Assembly: GCA_019112875.1 (NCBI GenBank)
Contig: DXIO01000086.1
Coordinates: 22,335 to 86,334, forward strand
Direction: 5' to 3'
Length of the DNA stretch: 64,000 bases
Source of the DNA: Candidatus Aquabacterium excrementipullorum
GTDB lineage: Bacteria > Pseudomonadota > Gammaproteobacteria > Burkholderiales > Burkholderiaceae_C
The notes under the pieces were generated by a model, which saw only the letters and a program-made list of their open reading frames with translations, searched no databases and was not told the origin of the DNA. Below are positions 16,081-24,339 of this stretch, one piece after another. Positions within the stretch are counted from its first letter, which is position 1, and each line of letters begins with the position of its first letter. Position numbers and translations under genes: made by a program.

Positions 16081-18279
16081 TTGAAGATCCAGAGTCGCCT
16101 CTTCCGGTTGGTGTTTGTGGCCTGGCTGCCGGCGGCACTGGCCATCGGGATCATTGCGCGATCGACCTATGTCGATCAGGAAAGCGCCGCCCTGGAAGAG
16201 GTGCGAAAACTGGCGGACAACGTGGGGGTCATCGTGGAGCGAGAGCTCGACACCCGGGCCGTGATGGCCAGGACCCTGAGCGCCTCGAGCGCGCTCGAGT
16301 CCGAAGACCTGGGGCGCTTCTACGGCGAGGCTGCCACCGCCACCCGAGGCAGCGGCAGCTGGTCCTTGCTGGTGACGCCGACCCATCAGGTGCTCAACAC
16401 CGTCCTGGCTTTCCAGCCGGGGCTCTCGGTGCCAAGGGTGCAGGAGGCACCCTGGCTGCCGAGCGGCGAGGGCGTGTTCTTCTCCATGCACGGCCCCCTG
16501 GTCGACAAGCCCATCATCACCGCCTATGTGGCCCAGCCGGGACGGCCGGCGCGCTACAACGTCGGCATCGCCTTCGATCCATCGGTCATCCAGGCCATCG
16601 TCAGCCGGCAGGTGCCGCCCCATGGCGCCGTGGTGACGGTGATGGATCAGCAGTTGCGGGTGGTGGCCCGCAGCAGGAGCCCGCAGACCTGGATCGGCCG
16701 CCATGCGACCGGCCCCCTGCAGGACCGGGCGATGGCGAAACATGAAGGCTTCGCGCCCAGTGTCACGCTGGACAAGGTGCCTTCGCTGACCTACCTGAGC
16801 CGTCCGAACCGCTACGGGTGGTATGTGGTCGTGGCCGTTCCCACGGCCGCCATGGATCGGCAGGCCAGCCGGGCAGTGGTGGATGCGGTGAGCCTGGCGG
16901 CCATCCTTCTGGGCTCCAGTCTGCTGTGCGCGCTGTACATCGCGCGCACCATCAGCCAGCCGGTGCTCGACCTCAAGGACGCGGCCGACGTGCTGGGCCA
17001 GGATCTCGTGCCCTCCGCCCTGAACACCGGCCTGTTCGAAACGGACGAGGTGGCCAAGGCCTTGCGGGCCGCGGGCCTGCGTGCGCGTGAATCGGCCGAT
17101 GTGCTCGAAGCGAGGGTGCAGGATGCCGTGGCCAGGACCGCCCAGGTCCAGGAGCGCCTGGCGGCCGCCGAGAAGCATGAGGCGGTGGGGCGGCTGGCTG
17201 GCGGCATTGCCCACGATTTCAACAACCTGCTGCAGACGATCAGCACGGCGCTGCATCTGCTGGGGCCGACCACGCCTGAAGGCCCGCCCAAGCGGATGCT
17301 GGAGGCGGCCACCCGGGCCAGTGGCAAGGCCTCCGGCCTGGTCCGGCAGATGCTGGCGTTCGGACGGGTGCAGCCACTCAAGCCCGAACCGGTGGATCTT
17401 CATGACTTCCTGTTGAAGGCCAGTGAGCTGACCAGCAAGGCCGCCGGTGCGAATATCGCGCTCCATGCCGTGATCCCGCCAGGCCTTCCCGCCGTGTACG
17501 CCGACCCGACCCAGCTGGAACTGGCCTTGCTGAACCTGATCTTCAATGCACGCGATGCCATGGAAGGGCAGGGGCACATCGAGATCAGGGCCTCGCTGAT
17601 GGAGGTGTCCGACGCCGGCCTGCCTTCGACGCCTGCGTTCTCGCACTGTGTGCGCCTGGAGGTGCAGGACGACGGGCCGGGCATGGACGCGGGCACGCTC
17701 CACAAGGCGTTCGACCCGTATTTCACGACCAAGCCAGTGGGCTCCGGATCGGGCCTGGGCCTGCCGCAGGTGCTGGCCTTTGCCCGGCAGTCGGGCGGCG
17801 ATGCGCGCATCCTCAGCGAGGTGGGCGTCGGCACCACGGTGCAGCTCTTGCTGCCCATCACGACGCAATCGGCGCTCGTGTCACCAGAGAAACAGCGTCA
17901 CGCGCAGGCCCCCGCGCGGCCGCTGCACGTGTTGATGGTGGAAGACGATCCCCTGGTGTCCTCTGTCGTGGCGCCGGCGCTGCGGCATGCCGGCCACAGC
18001 GTCACGCAGTGCGTCAATGCCGACGAGGCCAAGGCCATGCTGTCCCGCAATGGGGTGGGGGCCTTCGATGTGGTGTTCAGCGATGTCGTCATGCCCGGCA
18101 CGATGACGGGCTTCGATCTGCTGCAGTGGTGCAGGGCGCAGGCCCCGGACCTCCCGGTGGTGCTGGCCACGGGCTACAGTGCCCAGGCCCCGCAAACCGA
18201 CGCCACGCTGCTGCGCAAGCCGTATCACATCGACGAGTTGCTGGACACGCTGCAACAGGTGGCTGGCGAATTGGCCTGA
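16081..18279 (+). CDS. Hybrid sensor histidine kinase with C-terminal receiver domain
   Basis: Membrane-bound two-component sensor, 732 residues from TTG 16081. A first membrane span at about 5-25 is followed by a periplasmic sensory domain of about 250 residues (Cache-like by layout), a second span near residue 275-297, and a linker helix. The phosphoacceptor H378 is in GGIAHDFNN, then the ATPase domain has N box NLIFNARDA, DDGPGMD and GSGSGLGL. A receiver domain begins near 615 (VEDDPLV) with phospho-acceptor D668 and conserved K in LRKPYH. The start is uncertain: GTG 15994 is in frame, but a TATAAC box at 15982-15987 would leave it without a leader. Signal and output partner unknown. Confidence 0.88.
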   Translation: MKIQSRLFRLVFVAWLPAALAIGIIARSTYVDQESAALEEVRKLADNVGVIVERELDTRAVMARTLSASSALESEDLGRFYGEAATATRGSGSWSLLVTPTHQVLNTVLAFQPGLSVPRVQEAPWLPSGEGVFFSMHGPLVDKPIITAYVAQPGRPARYNVGIAFDPSVIQAIVSRQVPPHGAVVTVMDQQLRVVARSRSPQTWIGRHATGPLQDRAMAKHEGFAPSVTLDKVPSLTYLSRPNRYGWYVVVAVPTAAMDRQASRAVVDAVSLAAILLGSSLLCALYIARTISQPVLDLKDAADVLGQDLVPSALNTGLFETDEVAKALRAAGLRARESADVLEARVQDAVARTAQVQERLAAAEKHEAVGRLAGGIAHDFNNLLQTISTALHLLGPTTPEGPPKRMLEAATRASGKASGLVRQMLAFGRVQPLKPEPVDLHDFLLKASELTSKAAGANIALHAVIPPGLPAVYADPTQLELALLNLIFNARDAMEGQGHIEIRASLMEVSDAGLPSTPAFSHCVRLEVQDDGPGMDAGTLHKAFDPYFTTKPVGSGSGLGLPQVLAFARQSGGDARILSEVGVGTTVQLLLPITTQSALVSPEKQRHAQAPARPLHVLMVEDDPLVSSVVAPALRHAGHSVTQCVNADEAKAMLSRNGVGAFDVVFSDVVMPGTMTGFDLLQWCRAQAPDLPVVLATGYSAQAPQTDATLLRKPYHIDELLDTLQQVAGELA

Positions 18280-18361
18280 TCAAGACGGCCGGAAGACAGG
18301 GGCGATGCGGGAGGGCACACGGTTTGCCCATTGGGGGCATTCTGACTTCCGGGAGAGCAGC

Positions 18362-19150
18362 GTGTCCGCATTCGATCATCAGCGTGGCCGCCCCATCGAG
18401 GTGTCGGGCGCCCGCATCTACACCGAGACGCTGGGCGCGGGCGACGCCCCCGTTCTCGTGCTGCTGCATGGCGGGTTCGGCAACATCGAGGATTTCAACC
18501 GTCTGCTGCCGGCCCTGGAAGGCTGGCGGGTGGTGGGCATCGACAGCCGGGGACACGGCAAGTCCACGCTGGGACAGGCCGGGTGGTCTTACCAGCGCGC
18601 CCAGGAAGACGTGGAACAGGTGCTGGCGGCCTTGGGCGTGACCCGATGCACGGTCCTGGGTTTCAGCGATGGCGGCATCGTGGCGCTGCGCATGGGCGCC
18701 GCGGGCCGGGTGGAGATCGAGCGGATGATCGTGGTGGGCTCGAGCTGGCACCACAAGAACCTGGCCTCCACCAAGCGCATCCTCCGAAGTGTCACGGCAC
18801 AGAGCTGGCAGCACAAGTTCCCGGACACCTACGAGGCTTATCAGCGCCTGAATCCCGAGCCGGATTTCGAGCGTTTCGCGCAAGCGCTGGTGGCCGGATG
18901 GCTGGATGAAGGGCCTTCGGGCCACCCGGATGAATCCGTTTCGAAGATCCAGGCCCCCGTGCTGGTGGTACGCGGCGACGAGGACCATCTGACGGGCCGC
19001 GAGGACGCGGTCGAGCTGTGCCGCAGCCTGCGCCAGGCCCACTTCCTCAGCATTCCCTTCGCCGGACACGTTGCCTATGCGGAGGGCGAGGACATCTTCC
19101 TGCCGGCGCTGCGCCGCTTCCTCGCCCAACCCGTCCACCGGTCGTCCTGA
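18362..19150 (+). CDS. Alpha/beta hydrolase
   Basis: Cytoplasmic alpha/beta-hydrolase-fold protein of 262 residues from GTG 18362, which has GGGAGAG nine bases upstream. The oxyanion motif LLHGGFGNIEDF is near residue 35-46 and the nucleophile elbow GFSDGG near residue 101. The acid is probably D in RGDEDHLT and the histidine is in FAGHVAY. This is the general esterase/lactonase/haloperoxidase-like group; the substrate is not evident. ATG 18305 is an alternative start. It follows the sensor kinase by 82 bases on the same strand. Confidence 0.85.
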   Translation: MSAFDHQRGRPIEVSGARIYTETLGAGDAPVLVLLHGGFGNIEDFNRLLPALEGWRVVGIDSRGHGKSTLGQAGWSYQRAQEDVEQVLAALGVTRCTVLGFSDGGIVALRMGAAGRVEIERMIVVGSSWHHKNLASTKRILRSVTAQSWQHKFPDTYEAYQRLNPEPDFERFAQALVAGWLDEGPSGHPDESVSKIQAPVLVVRGDEDHLTGREDAVELCRSLRQAHFLSIPFAGHVAYAEGEDIFLPALRRFLAQPVHRSS

Positions 19151-19294
19151 GCCGCGTCGCTGGACGCTCGAATCGCTCCCGCACAGGGGGCGGGCGTCGC
19201 CGCCGCAGTGCCTGCGGTTACGCTAAGCCGGGGACAATGCCGGCTGGCCACCGATGACGGAGGCCTGGCCTACACATTTCCCCCGCTTCGCTCC

Positions 19295-20740
19295 ATGAAA
19301 ACCACCCCCCGTGCCGACGTCCTGGCCGGACTGACCACCGCCTTCGCCCTCGTGCCCGAATGCATCGCTTTCGCGCTGGTCGCCCAGCTCAATCCGCTGA
19401 TGGGCCTGTACGGCGCCTTCATCATCTGCACGCTCACCGCCTTGCTGGGCGGCCGACCGGGCATGATTTCCGGTGCGGCCGGCTCGATGGCCGTGGTGAT
19501 CGTGGCGCTGGTGGTGCAGCATGGGGTGCAGTACCTGCTGGCCACCGTGTTGCTGGGGGGGCTGCTGATGATCGCGTTCGGCGCCCTGCGCCTGGGCAAG
19601 TTGGTGCGCATGGTGCCGCACCCCGTGATGCTGGGCTTCGTCAACGGCCTGGCCATCGTCATTGCCCTGGCCCAGCTGGCGCACTTCAAGGAGGGCGGGC
19701 ATTGGCTGCACGGGACCTCGCTGTGGCTGATGCTGGGCTTGGTGGCACTGACCATGGCCACCGTTCACCTGCTGCCACGTCTCACGCGCAGCGTGCCGCC
19801 TGCGCTGGTCGCGATCCTGGGCGTGGGGCTGCTCACCAACCTGCTGGGCCTGCCCACCCGCACCCTGGGCGACATGGCACACATCGCGGGCGGCCTGCCG
19901 AGCCTGGCGCTCCCCGAGGTGCCCTGGACGCTGCAGACGCTGCGCATCATCGCGCCCTATGCGGTGCTGATGGCGCTGGTGGGGCTGCTGGAGACACTGC
20001 TCACGCTGAACCTCACCGATGAGATCACCCAGAGCCGGGGCCGCACCAACCGCGAATGCATGGCGCTCGGCGTGGCCAACGTGGCTTCCGGACTGGCGGG
20101 CGGCATGGGCGGCTGCGCCATGATCGGGCAGACCATGATCAACCTCGAGTCCGGCGGGCGGGGCCGCCTGTCGGGCGTGGTGGCCGGCGTGATGATCCTG
20201 CTTTTCGTGCTGTTCCTGTCACCCCTGATCGAACACATTCCGCTGGCCGCGCTGGTCGGGGTGATGTTCGTGGTGGCCCAGCAGACCTTTTCCTGGGGAT
20301 CGCTGCGGGTGTTCAACAAGGTGCCACGCAGCGATGTGCTGGTGATCGTGGCCGTGACGGTGATCACCGTGTTCACCGACCTGGCCACCGCCGTGCTGCT
20401 GGGCGTGGTCATCGCCGCGCTGAACTTCGCGTGGCAGCATGCCCGCGACCTGTATGCCGACCAGCATGTCCAGCCCGACGGCAGTAAGCTGTACTTGGTT
20501 CATGGCACCTTGTTCTTCGCCTCGGCCAAGCCCTTCCTGGGGCTGTTCGATGCGGCGGGAGATCCGCTCCAGGTCACGCTGGACTGCCGCCACCTGAGCT
20601 TCGTGGATTACTCCGCCATCGAGGCGCTCACCACCTTGCGCGATCGCTATGCCAAGGCAGGCAAGCACTTGCGCGTGGTGCACCTGTCGGAGCGCTGCAA
20701 GCAACTGCTCCGGCGCGCCGGCCACCATCACACGGCCTGA
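19295..20740 (+). CDS. SulP family anion transporter with STAS domain
   Basis: Inner-membrane anion (sulfate, bicarbonate or dicarboxylate) transporter, 481 residues. The first span follows the SulP opening RADVLAGLTTAFALVPECIAF, with about ten further spans. A conserved GMGGCAMIGQTMINLESGGR block lies midway. The C-terminal STAS domain (about 385-480) contains the HLSFVDYSAIEAL helix typical of anti-sigma-antagonist folds. The length is shorter than eukaryotic members and normal for bacterial ones. ATG 19295 was chosen because upstream codons are poorly protein-like. Convergent with the next gene, four bases between stops. Substrate not determined. Confidence 0.9.
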   Translation: MKTTPRADVLAGLTTAFALVPECIAFALVAQLNPLMGLYGAFIICTLTALLGGRPGMISGAAGSMAVVIVALVVQHGVQYLLATVLLGGLLMIAFGALRLGKLVRMVPHPVMLGFVNGLAIVIALAQLAHFKEGGHWLHGTSLWLMLGLVALTMATVHLLPRLTRSVPPALVAILGVGLLTNLLGLPTRTLGDMAHIAGGLPSLALPEVPWTLQTLRIIAPYAVLMALVGLLETLLTLNLTDEITQSRGRTNRECMALGVANVASGLAGGMGGCAMIGQTMINLESGGRGRLSGVVAGVMILLFVLFLSPLIEHIPLAALVGVMFVVAQQTFSWGSLRVFNKVPRSDVLVIVAVTVITVFTDLATAVLLGVVIAALNFAWQHARDLYADQHVQPDGSKLYLVHGTLFFASAKPFLGLFDAAGDPLQVTLDCRHLSFVDYSAIEALTTLRDRYAKAGKHLRVVHLSERCKQLLRRAGHHHTA

Positions 20741-20744
20741 GCGC

Positions 20745-21665
20745 TCAGCGATGTTCTGAGAGCGCCATGGCGGTGATGAACAAGCCCTGGGCCGTCGCGT
20801 GAAAATCCGAGCCCGTGTGGGCCTGGAAACGTGAAGGCCACCAGGCCGCGAGTTGGCTGCGGATCTGCCAGGGCTGCAGCCGCCGAGGCAGCTCGGGCAA
20901 CTGCCGCCCTCCGATCCAGCCGCCGTCGGGCTGTTGGGCCATCAGCACGCGCCGCAGCCAGACTGCCTTGATCTGTTCAGGCTTTCCCTGCCACATCAGC
21001 ATCACCATGCGCTGCAGGTAGGCGTCCTTGACGACGATATCCCACTGCATCTGCTGCTCGATGTCGCCCAGCAGGTTCACCTGCAAGGGCGATAGCTGTG
21101 CTGCCGGCGCGCATGCTTCCCGCGCCATGAGCATCACCCCGATGAGTTGATGCGTGGTGCAGGCCGGGTCGTTTTGCGTGAGTGCCGGGCGGCAGGCGCG
21201 CTCGTCCAGGAAGGCACGTGTATCGCCCGTGGACAGTTCCACGGGCTGGCAGGTCAGGGCGTGAAGGAAGAAGCGCTGGTAGGGCGCCAGTGCCTGAACC
21301 TGCACGGAGTCCGGCGACACCGATGCTTGGGCGTCGATCATCCGCCACCAGAGCAGGCGGGAGACGCCTTCCCGCGCCGCCATGGCCCTGTACCGTTCCA
21401 TCAAGGCCACCAGGTAGGGGTCAGCCGTTTCGGTGGCCGCGGCATGGACGAACCACCACAGCGCGATGTTCGGCTCTTTGAGGATTTCGGCCTCGTGCTG
21501 GCGCAGCCATGTCACAGCGCGCCCGTAGGCCTGTTCTCTTTCAGCCCGGGTGGCTGGCGCCACGTCCCGGTTGCCCAGCCAAAGCGCCCCTCCTGCCAAA
21601 CCGGCCACTGCCAGCACCACGAGCAGCATGGCGCGCACCATGCGCAGCCGCCATTTGCGGTTCAT
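20745..21665 (-). CDS. Membrane-anchored protein with a possible alpha-toroid repeat, unknown function
   Basis: A 306-residue protein with one N-terminal membrane span (about residues 10-32) and a periplasmic body. Near the C-terminus QQPDGGWIGGRQLPEL and HATAQGLFITAMAL resemble the QxDGGW and AxxLxAL repeats of squalene-cyclase/prenyltransferase toroids, but only one or two repeats are recognisable. Six cysteines in the central part (TCQP, ACRP, ACTTH, ACAP) could form disulfides in the periplasm. GGGGGCGGGG precedes ATG 21665. No enzyme motif seen; function unknown. Confidence 0.6.
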   Translation of the reverse strand: MNRKWRLRMVRAMLLVVLAVAGLAGGALWLGNRDVAPATRAEREQAYGRAVTWLRQHEAEILKEPNIALWWFVHAAATETADPYLVALMERYRAMAAREGVSRLLWWRMIDAQASVSPDSVQVQALAPYQRFFLHALTCQPVELSTGDTRAFLDERACRPALTQNDPACTTHQLIGVMLMAREACAPAAQLSPLQVNLLGDIEQQMQWDIVVKDAYLQRMVMLMWQGKPEQIKAVWLRRVLMAQQPDGGWIGGRQLPELPRRLQPWQIRSQLAAWWPSRFQAHTGSDFHATAQGLFITAMALSEHR

Positions 21666-21777
21666 CCCCGCCCCCTGTGTGATTTGCGTATGTTTGACGC
21701 GCAGGGGTTGATTCCCTGCGCGTGGCCGCATTGTCACACGAGGGGCAGCCCCTCGTCGGTGAGACCCGCGTGCCTGG

Positions 21778-22767
21778 TCAGATGGCGCCGACGCTGCCCG
21801 TCACCGGCAGCACGATGCCCGTGATGTAGCCGGCACTCACCGGCGAGGCCAGGAACACATAGGCCGGCGACAGCTCTTCGGGCTGGGCCGCCCGCTTCAT
21901 GTCGGTGCTTTTGCCGAAATCCTTCACCTTCTCGGCCGGAGAGTCCGCCGGGTTCAGCGGCGTCCATACCGGGCCGGGGGCCACGGCGTTCACTCGGATG
22001 CCCTTGCCGATCACGCTTTGCGCCAGCGATTTGGTGAAGGCGTGGATCGCGCCCTTGGTGGTGGCATAGTCCAGCAACTGGGCATTGCCGCGCAGGCCCA
22101 CCACGGAGCCCGTGTTGATGATGCTGCTGCCCTGGCGCAGGTGGGGCAGGGCGGCGCGGGCCATGTACATGTAGCCGAAGATGTTGGTGTGGAAAGTCTC
22201 TTCGATGCGCTCGTCCGTCAGGTCTTCCAGCGAGGCGGCATGTTCCTGGAAGGCGGCGTTGTTGACCAGGATGTCCAGCTTGCCGAAAGCCTGCACGGTT
22301 TGCTCGACGGCCTGCCTGCAAAACGCCGGGTCCTTCACATCGCCAGGGATCAATGCGCAGCGGCGGCCTTCGGCCTCCACGGCACGCCGGGTGTCCTCGG
22401 CATCCTGGTGCGAAGACAGGTAGACGATCGCGACATCGGCACCTTCGCGGGCGAACAGGACGGCCACGGCGCGACCGATGCCGGAGTCGCCACCGGTGAT
22501 CAGCGCCGCCATGCCCTTGAGCTTGTCGCTGCCCTTGTAGTCGGGGGCCTGGTAGCGTGGCTGCAGGTCCAGGTCCTGTTCGCTGCCGGGTTTGGTCTGG
22601 TGTTGCGCAGGCAGGTCCGTGGGCTGGGGGCGGGCACCAGCCTGCACGCCCTGGCTGTCATTGGCGCCTGTGCCGGCGCTTTGCTGCCGGCTGGCTTCGT
22701 CCTTCTGGTCCTGCGCCTGCTGGATGCTGCGTTGCTTGTCGCGTGTGTCTTCTGCGGTGGTGGGCAT
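21778..22767 (-). CDS. SDR family oxidoreductase with long N-terminal extension (YghA/YhdF-like)
   Basis: A 329-residue NADP-dependent short-chain dehydrogenase. The first 80 residues are hydrophilic, rich in Gln, Asp and Pro, and end in QPRYQAPDYKGSDKLKG, the extension typical of the YghA/GsiB-type stress SDRs. The cofactor loop TGGDSGIG follows, then NNAAFQ, and the catalytic Ser in NTGSVVG and YATTK. The C-terminal ITGIVLPVTGS is typical of this branch. GAGGAG lies seven bases before ATG 22767. Divergent from mltB with a gap of 112 bases. Family members are often stress-induced; substrate not known. Confidence 0.9.
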   Translation of the reverse strand: MPTTAEDTRDKQRSIQQAQDQKDEASRQQSAGTGANDSQGVQAGARPQPTDLPAQHQTKPGSEQDLDLQPRYQAPDYKGSDKLKGMAALITGGDSGIGRAVAVLFAREGADVAIVYLSSHQDAEDTRRAVEAEGRRCALIPGDVKDPAFCRQAVEQTVQAFGKLDILVNNAAFQEHAASLEDLTDERIEETFHTNIFGYMYMARAALPHLRQGSSIINTGSVVGLRGNAQLLDYATTKGAIHAFTKSLAQSVIGKGIRVNAVAPGPVWTPLNPADSPAEKVKDFGKSTDMKRAAQPEELSPAYVFLASPVSAGYITGIVLPVTGSVGAI

Positions 22768-22879
22768 GGTGTGGCTCCTCATGAGAAAGCGGTTGCTGCC
22801 CCTGCCAGCAGCCGGCGTGCCTGCCCGGGCTCGACCGGAGAACCCGTGCGGGTACCAGGGGCGCAGTACATTGGCGGCT

Positions 22880-24157
22880 ATGCCCAATTGCTTTGACCTC
22901 GATGCCCGCCGGTTCGTGGGGAGACCCGCCTTGCTGGCCCTCGCCGTGCTGGCCGGCTGCGCCTCCGGCCCGGCGACACCACCGCGCTCGGCAGAGGGCG
23001 GGGTGCCAGCGGCCGTCGATGGACAGGCCCTGACCGAGCAGCGCTTTGCGCAATGGGTGGCTGGCTTTCGCGAATCCGCCCGTGCGGCCGGCATCGACGA
23101 GGCGACGCTGCATGCCGCGCTGGACACGGTGCAGCTGCATCACCGTGCCGTGGTGGCCGACCGCGCCCAGCCCGAGTTCACGCGTGCATTGTGGGAGTAC
23201 CTGGATGCGGTCATTTCGGAGCGGCGTGTGGCCACGGGCCAGCAGAAGCTGGCCGAGTTCCGCGCAGAGGCCGATGCCGCCGCCACGCGCTATGGCGTGC
23301 CGGGCCAGGTACTGATGGCCGTGTGGGGCATCGAGAGCAATTTCGGTGGCAATTACGGTGATGTGCCGGTGTTCGATGCCCTGGCCACACTGGGCTTCGA
23401 GGGCCGCCGCGAGGCCTGGGCCAAGAGCGAGCTGATGGCCGCCTTGAAGATCGTGCAACGCGGCGACGTCGATGCGGCGCGCATGGTGGGCTCCTGGGCG
23501 GGCGCCATGGGGCAGACGCAGTTCATGCCCTCGTCTTACCTGAGCTATGCCGTGGATGCCGATGGCGATGGTCGCCGCGACATCTGGGGCAGCATGCCCG
23601 ATGTGCTGGCTTCCACCGCGAACTTCCTGGCCCGTTCGGGTTGGCGTGCCGACGAGCCTTGGGGCGTGGAGGTGCAACTGCCCTCGGGCTTTGATCCTGC
23701 CCGCGCCGATGCGTCGGTGTGCCAGAACGCGGCGCAGTGGGCGCAGGAGGGTGTGCGAACCATGGATGGCGCCGCCTTGCCGGCCATGGCCGATGCCATG
23801 GTGCTGCAACCGGCGGGCGCGCGCGGGCCGGCCTTCCTGGTGGGGCGCAACTACCGCGCCATCCTGCGTTACAACAACTCGATGAGCTATGCGCTCACGG
23901 TGGGTTTGCTGTCACAGCGCATCGCGGGCGGCCCTGGCGTGCAGGGGGCTTGGCCACGTGATTTGCGGGCGCTGACGCGAGGCGAGATGATCGCCCTGCA
24001 GACGGCGCTGAACCAGCGCGGCTTCGACAGCGGCACGCCCGATGGGCAGATGGGGCCGGCCACCCGGGGTGCGCTGCGGGCCTTCCAGCGCAGCGTGGGT
24101 CAGCCTGCGGACGGATTCCCCACGGCGCAATGGCTGCGCTTGCTGCAATCACCGTGA
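22880..24157 (+). CDS. mltB: Lytic murein transglycosylase B with peptidoglycan-binding domain
   Basis: Outer-membrane lipoprotein of 425 residues that cleaves peptidoglycan glycan strands with formation of anhydro-muropeptides. A lipobox LAVLAGC ends the signal peptide near residue 26. The SLT/MltB catalytic region has the glutamate in WGIESNFGGNYG, followed by GSWAGAMGQTQFMPSSYL and RYNNSMSYAL, all MltB signatures. A PG_binding_1 domain occupies about residues 355-425 (MIALQTALNQRGFDSGTPDG). The start ATG 22880 puts the lipobox at a normal distance; longer in-frame reading upstream would run through the divergent promoter. Confidence 0.93.
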   Translation: MPNCFDLDARRFVGRPALLALAVLAGCASGPATPPRSAEGGVPAAVDGQALTEQRFAQWVAGFRESARAAGIDEATLHAALDTVQLHHRAVVADRAQPEFTRALWEYLDAVISERRVATGQQKLAEFRAEADAAATRYGVPGQVLMAVWGIESNFGGNYGDVPVFDALATLGFEGRREAWAKSELMAALKIVQRGDVDAARMVGSWAGAMGQTQFMPSSYLSYAVDADGDGRRDIWGSMPDVLASTANFLARSGWRADEPWGVEVQLPSGFDPARADASVCQNAAQWAQEGVRTMDGAALPAMADAMVLQPAGARGPAFLVGRNYRAILRYNNSMSYALTVGLLSQRIAGGPGVQGAWPRDLRALTRGEMIALQTALNQRGFDSGTPDGQMGPATRGALRAFQRSVGQPADGFPTAQWLRLLQSP

Positions 24158-24339
24158 CGTTTTGCGCATTTGGCGCCTGGATGCACCATCGATAAGCCTG
24201 GCCAGATGCCGATAAACGGACTGCGCTTGAGAATAGCCATGGCCGTTCGGCATTCATCGGAGCGCTGCCCCGGCTCGGTCTGAGGTCTCATAGGGACTGC
24301 GTCGAGCCTTCGACGCCCTCTCTCCTTTGCCTGCCCGAC

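Noticed and set aside
15649..17868. 739-codon minus-strand frame opposite the histidine kinase
   Set aside because: Antisense to a well-recognised sensor kinase and overlaps infA in another frame.
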